Source of the DNA: Candidatus Thioglobus vulcanius
GTDB lineage: Bacteria > Pseudomonadota > Gammaproteobacteria > PS1 > Pseudothioglobaceae
Length of the DNA stretch: 17,525 nucleotides
NCBI GenBank assembly: GCA_910595855.1
Contig: CAJVCJ010000005.1
Coordinates: forward strand, 1 to 17,525
Direction of reading: 5' to 3'
The notes beneath the pieces were generated by a model. That model saw only the letters and a list, made by a program, of their open reading frames with translations. It was not told the DNA's origin and did no database searches. Made by a program: the position numbers and the translations under genes. Below, piece after piece: positions 6,030-14,612 of this stretch; position 1 is the stretch's first letter, and every line of letters starts with the position of its first letter.

Positions 6030-7883
6030 ATGCCATTAATTACACTTGACAGCCTTTCTTTGAGCTTTTCAGATAAGCCAATTCTAAATGAGGTTAGCTC
6101 AACCATCCTCAAAGGTGACAAAATTGCACTGATTGGTCGAAATGGCGAGGGTAAGTCAACTTTTATGCGTATTTTGGCTGGCACTATCGAGCCTGATGAT
6201 GGCATGTTAAAAATCAAAAATGGTGTAACGATTAGCTATTTAGAGCAAACCCCGCCTGAAAATAACGACAAAAATCTATTTGATATTGTTGCCGAAGGCT
6301 TAGGCGAAATCGGAGGTATCCTAACTAAATATCAACACCTAATCAAACAAGAAAAACTTGATGAGGCTGGTGAATATCAACAAAAAATTGATCAACTTGA
6401 TGGCTGGCAATATTTACATAAAATTGAAGCCATTCTTAATCGCTTCACCTTAAATGGTGACACCACACTTGCCACCCTATCTGGCGGCTGGCGACGACGC
6501 GTAATGCTCGCTAGAGCGCTTATTCAAGAGCCAGATGTTTTGCTACTTGATGAGCCAACCAACCACATGGATATTACTGCCATTCTTGATTTGGAAAGAA
6601 TGCTTAAAGAATATCACGGCACTTTAGTATTGATCAGTCATGATCGTTCATTTGTAGCTGGTATTGTTAACAAGGTGTTTGATTTAGATCGTGGCAATTT
6701 AAGTGTGTTTGAGTGCGGCTATAAAGATTATGTAAAACGCAAAGATGAGCAGCTTCACGCTGAAGAGCTTGCCAATGTTCGCTTTGACAAAAAACTTGCC
6801 CAAGAAGAAACCTGGATTAGACAAGGCATTAAAGCACGTCGAACCCGTAATGAAGGCAGAGTTAGAGCCCTACAAGACATGCGCAGCTCCTTTGTTAATC
6901 GTCGAGCCAAAAAAGGTAACGTCAAAATCCATGCATTGGAAGATGAAAATAGAGCTTCTAAAGTTGTCTTTGAAGTTAAGAAAATCTCTTATGAAATTGC
7001 AGGCTTGCAACTAATCAAAGATTTCTCCATGCTGGTATTAAAAGGTGAAAAAATCGGTATTATTGGTGGCAATGGTACGGGTAAATCAACTTTCATCAAA
7101 TTACTATTAGATGAGCTACAACCAACCACAGGCTATATTCGTCGATCTAAAACCATTCAATTGGCTTATTTTGATCAAATGCGTGAAAACCTTGACCCTA
7201 ATATGAAGGCCATGGATTTTGTTTCAGGTGGACGCGAGCATATTGAAGTTGGTGGCAAGAGTAAACATATCATTGGGTATTTGCGTCAGTTCCTTTTTAC
7301 TGGAAAACAAGCCATGGCTCCGATTAGGATGTTTTCTGGTGGTGAAAAAAATCGACTAATGTTAGCTAAAATTTTATCCCAACCTGCCAACCTACTTGTA
7401 CTTGACGAGCCCACCAACGATCTTGATGTTGAAACGCTAGAGCTACTAGAAGAAATGCTAGTCGACTACAATGGCACGCTGATTCTCATCTCTCACGATA
7501 GAACCTTTTTAAACCATGTGGTTGGCTCTACCGTCGTGCTTGATGGTGATGGCGTGATTAATCAATACGCAGGTGGCTATGATGATTACCTTATACAAAA
7601 GCAAGATAAATTAATTGCCGAGAAGCCAAAGAAAAAACCCAAAGAAAAAGTTCAGCAGTCAGCCCCTCAGGTTAACAAAAAACTAAATTACAAGCAACAG
7701 CAAGAACTTAAAAGCCTACCTGCTAAAATTGAAAAAACTGAAATCGAAATTGGTGAAATTCAGCTGCAACTATCAGATCCTGAATTTTTTCAAACAGAAG
7801 AAGCTCAAGATGCACTTATTCGTCTAGCCAGATTAGAAGCCGACTTAGAGCGTTATTTTGACAAATGGGGTGAGCTTGAATGA
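6030..7883 (+). CDS. uup: ABC-F ATPase, Uup type
   Basis: This 617-residue protein has two ABC domains in one chain and no membrane segments. Domain 1 has Walker A GRNGEGKST (36-44), signature LSGGW and Walker B LLLDEPTNHMD. Domain 2 has Walker A GGNGTGKST (346-354), signature FSGGE and Walker B LVLDEPTNDLD. The linker contains the Uup-typical EETWIRQGIKARRTRNEGRVRAL (written in part). A lysine-rich segment and a C-terminal coiled coil (about 545-617) match the Uup C-terminal domain. ABC-F proteins act on ribosomes; Uup has also been linked to DNA structure and transposon excision. A strong AGGAG site precedes the ATG. The HAD gene overlaps its stop by four bases. Confidence 0.93.
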   Translation: MPLITLDSLSLSFSDKPILNEVSSTILKGDKIALIGRNGEGKSTFMRILAGTIEPDDGMLKIKNGVTISYLEQTPPENNDKNLFDIVAEGLGEIGGILTKYQHLIKQEKLDEAGEYQQKIDQLDGWQYLHKIEAILNRFTLNGDTTLATLSGGWRRRVMLARALIQEPDVLLLDEPTNHMDITAILDLERMLKEYHGTLVLISHDRSFVAGIVNKVFDLDRGNLSVFECGYKDYVKRKDEQLHAEELANVRFDKKLAQEETWIRQGIKARRTRNEGRVRALQDMRSSFVNRRAKKGNVKIHALEDENRASKVVFEVKKISYEIAGLQLIKDFSMLVLKGEKIGIIGGNGTGKSTFIKLLLDELQPTTGYIRRSKTIQLAYFDQMRENLDPNMKAMDFVSGGREHIEVGGKSKHIIGYLRQFLFTGKQAMAPIRMFSGGEKNRLMLAKILSQPANLLVLDEPTNDLDVETLELLEEMLVDYNGTLILISHDRTFLNHVVGSTVVLDGDGVINQYAGGYDDYLIQKQDKLIAEKPKKKPKEKVQQSAPQVNKKLNYKQQQELKSLPAKIEKTEIEIGEIQLQLSDPEFFQTEEAQDALIRLARLEADLERYFDKWGELE

Positions 7884-8422
7884 CACACACAGCCTTAATT
7901 GTTGACTTAGATCACACACTTATTAACACCGACCTTTTGTATGAGTCGTCTATCGGTGTGTTGAAAAAACAACCTTGGTTAATTTTAATTTATCCATTTT
8001 GGTTTTTTAAAGGCAAGGGTTATTTAAAAAGCCAACTGGTAAAACGCTTTGAAATTGATGTCACAAAGTTGCCTTATATTCAAGCAACCATTGATTATAT
8101 TAATGAGCGAAAGAAATTGGGTGATACCATTATTTTGGCAACCGCCTCACATAAGGATTATGCCTTTGCTGTTGCCAAACACATTAAATTATTTGATGAC
8201 GTGATGGCTAGTAATGCTGATTTCAATCTATCTTCTCACAACAAGGCAGATAAATTAGTTGAGCGCTTTGGCAAGAATAATTTTGATTATATGGGTGACC
8301 ACATGCGCGATATGCCAGTTTGGGAGGCTTCAAATTTAGCTATTTTGGTTAATGTTACTGACAAAATAATTAACAACACCTTGCATTTAAAAACACTGGT
8401 TATATCCAAAAAACATTTATGA
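7880..8422 (+). CDS. Stand-alone HAD-superfamily phosphatase, like the HAD half of UbiA fusions
   Basis: The 180-residue protein has all four HAD motifs: DLDHT (Asp9 nucleophile, Asp11 acid/base), LATAS (Thr88), a lysine at about 122, and GDHMRD (Asp140, Asp144). A Mg-dependent phosphomonoesterase is therefore likely. A hydrophobic stretch (PWLILIYPFWFF, about 32-43) in the cap and the overall wording (LYESS...GKGYLKSQLVKR...LPYI) resemble, from memory, the N-terminal domain of HAD-UbiA prenyltransferase fusions. Here the chain stops after the HAD fold and no UbiA part follows. The substrate is unknown; a polyprenyl-linked phosphate is one idea. A SerB-like phosphoserine phosphatase is less likely. 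It overlaps uup and the SMR gene by four bases each. Confidence 0.85.
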   Translation: MTHTALIVDLDHTLINTDLLYESSIGVLKKQPWLILIYPFWFFKGKGYLKSQLVKRFEIDVTKLPYIQATIDYINERKKLGDTIILATASHKDYAFAVAKHIKLFDDVMASNADFNLSSHNKADKLVERFGKNNFDYMGDHMRDMPVWEASNLAILVNVTDKIINNTLHLKTLVISKKHL

Positions 8423-8751
8423 TCCAAGCTTGGTTATTTTTAATATTGGCGATCTTGCTTGAAGTTGCCGGCACAACGGCAATGAAATTTTCAGATGGCT
8501 TCAGCAAGCTACTTCCCTCTGTGTTGATTTTTGTCTGTTATGCACTTTCCTTTATTGCCTTAACTTTTGCACTTAAAAAATTTGAGATGGGTATTGCCTA
8601 TGCAATATGGGCAGGAATTGGTACGGTATTAATTACAGCAATTGGTATTATCTATTTTAAAGAATCTGCTAATTTATTAAAATTTGGCAGTATTTTATTG
8701 ATAATTATTGGCGTGATTGGGCTACATCTAAGCACCACTAGCCATACCTAA
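8419..8751 (+). CDS. Small multidrug resistance transporter, EmrE/Qac type
   Basis: This 110-residue protein has four membrane helices and no large loops, the standard SMR size. The proton- and drug-coupling glutamate is Glu15 in LLEVAGTTAMKFSDGF. The EmrE-like aromatic positions Tyr41, Tyr61 and Trp64 (GIAYAIWAGIG) are present. These point to the Qac/EmrE branch of lipophilic cation exporters rather than the guanidinium (Gdx/SugE) branch, although substrate cannot be fixed from sequence. It works as an antiparallel dimer in the inner membrane. Its ATG overlaps the HAD stop codon (ATGA), so it is probably co-translated as the third gene of the uup run. Its stop is one base from the stop of the converging small membrane protein gene. 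Confidence 0.93.
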   Translation: MIQAWLFLILAILLEVAGTTAMKFSDGFSKLLPSVLIFVCYALSFIALTFALKKFEMGIAYAIWAGIGTVLITAIGIIYFKESANLLKFGSILLIIIGVIGLHLSTTSHT

Positions 8752-8752
8752 A

Positions 8753-8929
8753 CTAACCCTCTAATAAGTAAGACAAACTACCAAGTAGCAAATATACAAT
8801 AGAAGTTGCGACTAAAGTCACGGCAATAACACGCGCCATTTTTAGGTTTTTCCCTAATACTTTATTACTGATAAACCATACACAATAGCCAACAATAAAG
8901 GCAATAATCAACAGACGAATTAAAAACAT
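8753..8929 (-). CDS. 58-residue hypothetical two-helix membrane protein
   Basis: Read leftward, ATG at 8929-8927 opens a 58-codon frame ending TAG at 8755-8753. It begins MFLIRLLIIAFIVGYCVWFI and continues with a short basic loop (NKVLGKNLKMAR) and a second hydrophobic helix (VIAVTLVATSIVYLLLGSL). The sequence reads as a real two-pass inner-membrane protein, not a random frame. It begins 5 bases after the uvrC stop, so it is likely cotranscribed with uvrC; an AGG lies close before the ATG. Downstream it meets the SMR gene tail to tail. I do not recognise the family. Many gammaproteobacteria have pgsA after uvrC, but this is far too short for that. Confidence 0.65.
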   Translation of the reverse strand: MFLIRLLIIAFIVGYCVWFISNKVLGKNLKMARVIAVTLVATSIVYLLLGSLSYLLEG

Positions 8930-8934
8930 AATAC

Positions 8935-10725
8935 CTACTTAGATGAATTAAAAGTTTCAACTATTTTAGTCGCTAACGCCAAATTAATACCGCTTACTTT
9001 TTGAATTTCATCAATTGAAGCATTTTTAATTTCTTGCAATCCACCGAAATAATTAAGCAGTGCGGTGCGCCTTAATTTACCCACACCTTTTATTGACTCC
9101 AGTGGTGAAGTGGTACGATTTTTACCACGCTTCAGACGATGATTTTTAATGGCAAAACGATGTGATTCATCGCGAATATGATTAATCAACATCAGTGCAG
9201 GATCATGAGGTGGTAAATTAATTTTATTAACCTTATCATTTTTAATGGTGATTAATGTTTCTAGACCAGCTTTGCGTTTTTCACCTTTTGCCACGCCAAC
9301 CAACTGAATTTCATCAATACCAATAGAATCCATTACCATAACTGCCTGATTGAGCTGTCCCAAGCCACCATCAATAAAGATCACATCAGGCAGCGGCTTA
9401 TTTTCTTTAAGTAGTTTTGAATAACGTCTATAAATCACCTGATTCATGGCAGCGTAATCATCACCCGGAGTAATATTTTTAATATCAAATTGACGATATT
9501 TACTAACTTTTGGCACGCCTTTTTCAAAAACCACACAAGAAGCTGTAGTTGCCTCACCCATCATATGGCTGATATCAAAACACTCCATGGTTTCTGGCAG
9601 AGATTTCAAATTCAAAATACTTTGCAAATGAACCAAGGTTGTTTTTTTTCTAAATCTAGCCAATAAATTTTGTTTTAAATTCTCTCGTAGAGTTAAATTT
9701 GCGATATTTAAATAATGCTTTTTATCTTTGTTTGGTGTGTCAATAATTCGAGTATTAAGTGCTGTCGAAATTAAGCTTTTATCTGTTAGTTTATGGCTAA
9801 TTAAAAGCTGTTTTGGCGTATCTTTGCCTAAATAATATAACGGTAAAAATGCACTTAGCACTTTCTCCATCTGTCGATTAGATGAATTTTTAGGCAAGAT
9901 AAATTCCTGACCAACTTGCTTTCCACCACGAATAAACAGTACTTCAATTGCGTTAACACCATCTTGCTGATAAACAGCAATTACATCTAAATCAGCCGTA
10001 GAGCTAGAGGCATGCTGTTCTTGTATTTTTCGCAAATCAATTAGCTGATCACGCATCCTAGCAGCAAGTTCAAAATCTTGATCAATTGATGCAATTTGCA
10101 TTTTTTCCGATATTTTATCGAGTGTTTGCTTGCCTTTTCCAGCAAGGAATAATGACATCATAGTTACATCTTGCTGGTAATTTTCATCACTTATATGACC
10201 AACACAAGGCGCACTACAAAGACCAATTTGATATTCTAAGCACGCTCTAGATCTTGACCGATAAGTAGCATTGGTACACTGCCTAACCTTGAAAATTTTC
10301 TTTAATAAGGATAGTGAATCACGCACAACATGGGCAGAAGGATATGGACCAAAATACTGATGTTTATCGTGCCTTTTACCTCTAAAAAATCCAACCCTAG
10401 GGTGCTTGTCATTACTAATAGAAATATATGGGTAGCTTTTTGAGTCCTTAAGTAAAATGTTATATCTAGGCATGTGTTGCTTGATAAGCTCAGATTCTAG
10501 CAATAAGGCTTGAGTTTCAGTGGCGGTAACGATCACCTTAAAAGTGTCAATGTTAGCCACTAAAGCTCGGGTTTTTCCATCTTCATGCTCTTTCAAAAAG
10601 TAACTGGAAACTCGTTTTTTTAAGTTTTTAGCCTTGCCAACATAGATCACCAAACCCTGTTTATCAAGCATTTGATAAACACCTGGCTGGAAAGTAAGGT
10701 TGTTAATTTTTTCTTTAATAGGCAT
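8935..10725 (-). CDS. uvrC: UvrABC excinuclease subunit C
   Basis: UvrC makes both incisions in nucleotide excision repair after UvrA and UvrB have marked the lesion. The 596-residue chain has the N-terminal GIY-YIG nuclease (GVY at 15-17, YVG at 28-30, with KNLKKR) for the 3' cut. A four-cysteine-bearing region follows (CTN...CLEYQIGLCSAPC), then a UVR coiled-coil for UvrB contact at about 201-236. The RNase H-like 5' nuclease shows ECFDISHMMGE and VIFIDGGLGQ acidic blocks. The C-terminus holds helix-hairpin-helix motifs (SIKGVGKLRRTALL and EIQKVSGINLALA). Length is slightly under the usual 610. It is divergent from mlaC with only 33 bases between start codons. Confidence 0.98.
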   Translation of the reverse strand: MPIKEKINNLTFQPGVYQMLDKQGLVIYVGKAKNLKKRVSSYFLKEHEDGKTRALVANIDTFKVIVTATETQALLLESELIKQHMPRYNILLKDSKSYPYISISNDKHPRVGFFRGKRHDKHQYFGPYPSAHVVRDSLSLLKKIFKVRQCTNATYRSRSRACLEYQIGLCSAPCVGHISDENYQQDVTMMSLFLAGKGKQTLDKISEKMQIASIDQDFELAARMRDQLIDLRKIQEQHASSSTADLDVIAVYQQDGVNAIEVLFIRGGKQVGQEFILPKNSSNRQMEKVLSAFLPLYYLGKDTPKQLLISHKLTDKSLISTALNTRIIDTPNKDKKHYLNIANLTLRENLKQNLLARFRKKTTLVHLQSILNLKSLPETMECFDISHMMGEATTASCVVFEKGVPKVSKYRQFDIKNITPGDDYAAMNQVIYRRYSKLLKENKPLPDVIFIDGGLGQLNQAVMVMDSIGIDEIQLVGVAKGEKRKAGLETLITIKNDKVNKINLPPHDPALMLINHIRDESHRFAIKNHRLKRGKNRTTSPLESIKGVGKLRRTALLNYFGGLQEIKNASIDEIQKVSGINLALATKIVETFNSSK

Positions 10726-10758
10726 TTATGAAAAAGGTTAAAATGATAGTTAAATTAT

Positions 10759-11430
10759 TTGTTCAAAAAAACAATGTTAAAAACACTGCTTATTATATTA
10801 TCTATTTTGTCTACCAATGTTGCTTTAGCAATGGATGCAAACATAAATCATGCGTCAGCTAATAGCGTCATTGCAGATATTATTGATCCACCAAATTCAG
10901 CAGCACTCAATATTATGGTTAGTGCGCTTAGCTCTTTAAAAGAGCTTAAAAAACAAAATAAAGCTTCAAAAGAAAATGTAGAGATGCTAATTCGCCTCAA
11001 ACTTTTACCTAATATTGCCATGGGTGTTTCTACCAAAATTGCACTCGATAAACATTGGGAGGAGCTCAACATTCAACAAAAACAATTTTTTCAACACTAT
11101 ATTTCGGAATCTTTAATTCAAGATTATGTTGGAATATTATCCAGTTATGAAAAATTAGACAGCATTCAAATAACTGTCGACCCCAAGGTAAAACGTAAAG
11201 ACAATAAGGCAATTGTCAAACTTTATATAAGTATTAATGACGATCCAAAGCCTGTCTCCGTCACCCTTAAAATGATTCGCCTTAATGCTTGGCATGTCTA
11301 TGATATTGTTTTTTCCGGTGTTAGTGTTGTTAAGAATTATCGTGCTCAATTTAACTCATACATCAAACGTAAAGGTGTTGACGCATTGATTAAAAAGTCC
11401 AAGAAAAAACTGGATAAACACAAGAAATAA
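10759..11430 (+). CDS. mlaC: Phospholipid-binding protein MlaC (Ttg2D family)
   Basis: MlaC is a periplasmic carrier moving phospholipid between the outer-membrane MlaA complex and the inner-membrane MlaFEDB transporter. The 223-residue protein has a signal peptide (hydrophobic core about 9-23, cleavage likely after ALA at 24), then the mixed alpha/beta Ttg2 fold with FFQHYISESLIQDYVGIL and the later WHVYDIVFSGVSVVKNYRAQFNSYI typical of the family. It ends in a lysine-rich tail. The listed start is TTG; an ATG five codons later (10774) also gives a workable signal peptide, and neither has a good Shine-Dalgarno. The other mla genes are not upstream here, but murA follows after four bases, echoing the mla-murA linkage in other gammaproteobacteria. 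Confidence 0.9.
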   Translation: MFKKTMLKTLLIILSILSTNVALAMDANINHASANSVIADIIDPPNSAALNIMVSALSSLKELKKQNKASKENVEMLIRLKLLPNIAMGVSTKIALDKHWEELNIQQKQFFQHYISESLIQDYVGILSSYEKLDSIQITVDPKVKRKDNKAIVKLYISINDDPKPVSVTLKMIRLNAWHVYDIVFSGVSVVKNYRAQFNSYIKRKGVDALIKKSKKKLDKHKK

Positions 11431-11434
11431 ATTC

Positions 11435-12694
11435 ATGTACAAACTAATCATTAAAGGGGGGAAGACTCTTAACGGAACGGTAAATATTGCCGGATCTAAA
11501 AATGCCGCCCTTCCCATTCTTTTTGCTTCAATATTAGCAGATGAACCTATAAAACTAAGCAACACGCCGCATTTAAGTGATATCTCAACAACACTTAGAT
11601 TGCTAATGGATATGGGTGGTGAATTTATTCTTGAGTCTGATGGCTCATTATCTGTAGACTCATCAAAGCTAACCAAGCTTACTGCAGAATACGATCTTGT
11701 TAAAACCATGAGGGCATCTATCTTATCATTAGGTCCAATACTTGCTAAATACGGAGAAGCCAAAATATCCCTTCCAGGTGGCTGTAGCATTGGCACACGA
11801 CCGGTTAATCTACACCTAAAAGCATTGAAAGATTTAGGCGCTAAGATAGAGGTTAAAAATGGATACATTTACGCAACCGCTAAAAAATTAATCGGCAACG
11901 ATATTCATTTTGAACAAGTTACTGTCACCGCTACAGAAAATATTTTAATGGCTGCAACATTGGCACAAGGCACAACCACCATTCACAATGCAGCGCAAGA
12001 GCCAGAAATTATTGATCTTGCAAATTGTTTAATCAAAATGGGTGCCAAAATTAGTGGTGCTGGAACTTCAGTTATAACTATTAAGGGTGTGTCTAACTTA
12101 TCAGGTGCGAGTCACACAGTGTGTCCTGATCGTATTGAAGCTGGCACCTATCTAATTGCCGCTGCAATTACTGGTGGCAAGGTAATACTTAAAAATGCTC
12201 AACACCGATCTATGCGAGCAATAATTAGTAAATTAACTGAAGCTGGTGCTGAAATAGAATTCGATAAAACCAGTATAACGCTCGACATGAAAGGCAAAAG
12301 ACCGAAAGCGGTTAACATTAAAACTAGCACCTACCCAAACTTTCCGACTGACATGCAGGCTCAATTTTGCGCTTTAAATAGCATTGCAGATGGTCAAGCA
12401 ACCGTTACCGAATCTATCTTTGAAAATCGTTTTATGCATATTCCAGAATTAACTCGTATGGGTGCGCAGTTCAGCTTAGAAGGTAACACGGCCATTTCCA
12501 AAGGTGTAAAATTATTAACTGGTGCAAATCTAATGGCAACTGATTTGCGCGCCTCAGCCTCTTTAGTATTAGCTGGGCTTGCTGCACAAGGTACAACTAC
12601 GATTGAACGGGTTTACCATCTAGATCGTGGCTATGAAACTATTGAAGAAAAATTAAAATTATTAGGCGCTGATATTCAGCGCATACAGGATTAG
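11435..12694 (+). CDS. murA: UDP-N-acetylglucosamine 1-carboxyvinyltransferase
   Basis: MurA adds enolpyruvate from PEP to UDP-GlcNAc, the first committed step of peptidoglycan synthesis, in the cytoplasm. The 419-residue length matches Escherichia coli (419). Key features are the substrate-binding Lys22-Asn23 (GSKNAALP), the catalytic loop GGCSIGTRPVNLH with Cys117, and FPTDMQAQF with the catalytic aspartate. LRASASLVLAGLAAQG and YHLDRGYE lie near the C-terminus. The catalytic cysteine is the target of fosfomycin, so no natural Cys-to-Asp resistance form is present. It starts four bases after mlaC and is followed by hisG after 11 bases. Confidence 0.98.
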   Translation: MYKLIIKGGKTLNGTVNIAGSKNAALPILFASILADEPIKLSNTPHLSDISTTLRLLMDMGGEFILESDGSLSVDSSKLTKLTAEYDLVKTMRASILSLGPILAKYGEAKISLPGGCSIGTRPVNLHLKALKDLGAKIEVKNGYIYATAKKLIGNDIHFEQVTVTATENILMAATLAQGTTTIHNAAQEPEIIDLANCLIKMGAKISGAGTSVITIKGVSNLSGASHTVCPDRIEAGTYLIAAAITGGKVILKNAQHRSMRAIISKLTEAGAEIEFDKTSITLDMKGKRPKAVNIKTSTYPNFPTDMQAQFCALNSIADGQATVTESIFENRFMHIPELTRMGAQFSLEGNTAISKGVKLLTGANLMATDLRASASLVLAGLAAQGTTTIERVYHLDRGYETIEEKLKLLGADIQRIQD

Positions 12695-12705
12695 AGACAA
12701 ATATC

Positions 12706-13323
12706 ATGTTAACCATTGCATTATCAAAAGGTAGAATTCTAGAACAGACTTTGCCATTATTAAAAAAAGCCGGATTAGAAATAGCCGATGAAGAGCTTAA
12801 CTCGCGCAAGTTAATTCTAGATACTAATCTAGAGGATGTTAAGGTTATCATCATTCGTGCAACCGACGTACCCGTATTTGTTCAACATGGTGCTGCTGAT
12901 ATGGGCATTGCCGGCAAAGATGTTCTGTTAGAACATGGTGCTAACGGTCTATTTGAAATGCTAGATTTAGGCATTGCCAAATGTAAGCTAATGGTGGCTG
13001 CGAAATCTGCAGATCATTTACAAGAGAACATCTTAAAAGTTGCGACTAAATACGTTAATTCTGCCAAGCTATATTTTCAGAAAAAAGGTCAGCCTTGTGA
13101 AATCATAAAACTTTATGGTGCGATGGAATTAGCCCCTGTAGTTGGACTATCGCATTGTATTGTTGATTTGGTTGATACAGGAAATACACTAAAAGCTAAC
13201 GGCTTAATTCCTCTGGATCACATTGTAGATATCAGCTCTCGCCTAGTGGTGAATAACGCCTCTTTTAAAACTAAAAATACTCAAATAAAATCTTGGATTA
13301 AAGCCATAGAGCAAAATTTATGA
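12706..13323 (+). CDS. hisG: ATP phosphoribosyltransferase, short form
   Basis: HisG condenses ATP with PRPP in the first step of histidine synthesis. At 205 residues this is the short form, which lacks the C-terminal histidine-sensing domain of the 299-residue Escherichia coli enzyme. The N-terminal ALSKGRILEQTLPLLKKAG and the PRPP-binding VDLVDTGNTLKANGL are present. Short HisG enzymes need HisZ, a HisRS-like regulatory partner, for activity and feedback; no hisZ is in this window. The murA-hisG-hisD order is shared with Pseudomonas and related bacteria. The stop overlaps the hisD ATG by four bases. Confidence 0.97.
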   Translation: MLTIALSKGRILEQTLPLLKKAGLEIADEELNSRKLILDTNLEDVKVIIIRATDVPVFVQHGAADMGIAGKDVLLEHGANGLFEMLDLGIAKCKLMVAAKSADHLQENILKVATKYVNSAKLYFQKKGQPCEIIKLYGAMELAPVVGLSHCIVDLVDTGNTLKANGLIPLDHIVDISSRLVVNNASFKTKNTQIKSWIKAIEQNL

Positions 13324-14612
13324 TTACAAAATTATCTTCATCTCAAGCTGATTTTCAACAAAATCTTGGTGACCTTTTATCTTGGGAAAGTGTTTCTAAT
13401 AACGACGTTGCTAAAACCGTTGACGATATTATTACCAACATTCGTAAAACTGGTGATCAAGCTTTAATTGAATATACCAATCAGTTTGATCGAATGAATG
13501 CTGCAGATATGGGCGAGCTTACAATTAATTTATCCACATTAAAAGATGCATTTGATAACTTAGCAGATAAAGAAAAAACTGCACTACAAACTGCTGCTGA
13601 TCGCGTACGTATTTATCATCAAAAGCAAAAGCAAGAGACATGGACCTATACTGAAGATGACGGCACCATGCTTGGACAAAAAATTACCCCACTAGATCGT
13701 GTAGGATTGTATGTTCCTGGCGGTAAAGCGGCCTACCCTTCGTCAGTATTGATGAATGCTATTCCGGCTAAAGTAGCGGGCGTTGAAGAGCTTATTATGG
13801 TGGTTCCCACACCTGACGGCGTTACTAATCAACTAGTGTTAGCAGCGGCATATATTGCAGGTGTAGATACTGTGTATACAGTTGGTGGCGCCCAAGCAGT
13901 TGCAGCTCTGGCGTATGGCACACAAACCATTCCTAAAGTTGATAAAATTGTTGGACCCGGCAATATTTATGTTGCTACAGCCAAGCGAGCAGTGTTTGGC
14001 CAAGTTGGTATCGATATGATTGCTGGCCCTAGTGAAATTCTAATTATTTGTGATGGGAAAACCAATCCAGACTGGATTGCCATGGATTTATTTTCACAAG
14101 CAGAGCACGATGAAGATGCACAATCAATTTTACTTTGTTCTGATGCTGAATTTATTAGCCAGGTTGAGGCTAGCATTGCCAAGCTACTACCAACCATGGA
14201 GCGTAAGAATATCATTGCTACCGCTTTGAAAGACCGTGGTGCTCTAATTCTAACCAAAGACATGAATGAAGCAATTAGAATTTCTAATCAAATTGCACCT
14301 GAACATTTAGAACTATCTGTTGAAGACCCTCAGGCTATGCTGGATGGCATCAAACACGCAGGCGCAATCTTTATGGGTCGACATACTTGTGAATCACTGG
14401 GTGATTACTGCGCCGGACCAAATCACGTACTACCCACCTCAGGAACAGCAAGATTCTCTTCCCCACTTGGTGTCTATGATTTCCAAAAGAAATCTTCTCT
14501 GATTATGGTTTCAGACGAAGGTGCGAATATCTTAGGTGAAATTGCTGCTACATTGGCAGATGGCGAAGGCTTGCAAGCGCATGCACAATCGGCACGCTAC
14601 CGTATCAAATAA
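13320..14612 (+). CDS. hisD: Histidinol dehydrogenase
   Basis: HisD oxidises L-histidinol to L-histidine in two NAD-dependent steps with a zinc cofactor, the last reactions of the pathway. The 430-residue chain matches the family. Conserved parts are DRVGLYVPGGKAAYPSSVLM (126-145), the GPGNIYV block (212-218), GPSEI (236-240), zinc ligands Gln260 and His263 in SQAEHDEDAQ, the acid/base pair Glu328-His329 in APEHLE, and Asp362 in GDYCAGPNHVLPT. Its ATG overlaps the hisG stop. No hisC follows; ffh converges after 70 bases, and no clear terminator is visible in that gap. Confidence 0.98.
   Translation: MITKLSSSQADFQQNLGDLLSWESVSNNDVAKTVDDIITNIRKTGDQALIEYTNQFDRMNAADMGELTINLSTLKDAFDNLADKEKTALQTAADRVRIYHQKQKQETWTYTEDDGTMLGQKITPLDRVGLYVPGGKAAYPSSVLMNAIPAKVAGVEELIMVVPTPDGVTNQLVLAAAYIAGVDTVYTVGGAQAVAALAYGTQTIPKVDKIVGPGNIYVATAKRAVFGQVGIDMIAGPSEILIICDGKTNPDWIAMDLFSQAEHDEDAQSILLCSDAEFISQVEASIAKLLPTMERKNIIATALKDRGALILTKDMNEAIRISNQIAPEHLELSVEDPQAMLDGIKHAGAIFMGRHTCESLGDYCAGPNHVLPTSGTARFSSPLGVYDFQKKSSLIMVSDEGANILGEIAATLADGEGLQAHAQSARYRIK

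Noticed and set aside
11356..11868. 170-codon frame on the minus strand across mlaC and murA
   Set aside because: It crosses two real genes on the other strand, has no domain and reads as a shadow of MurA codons.
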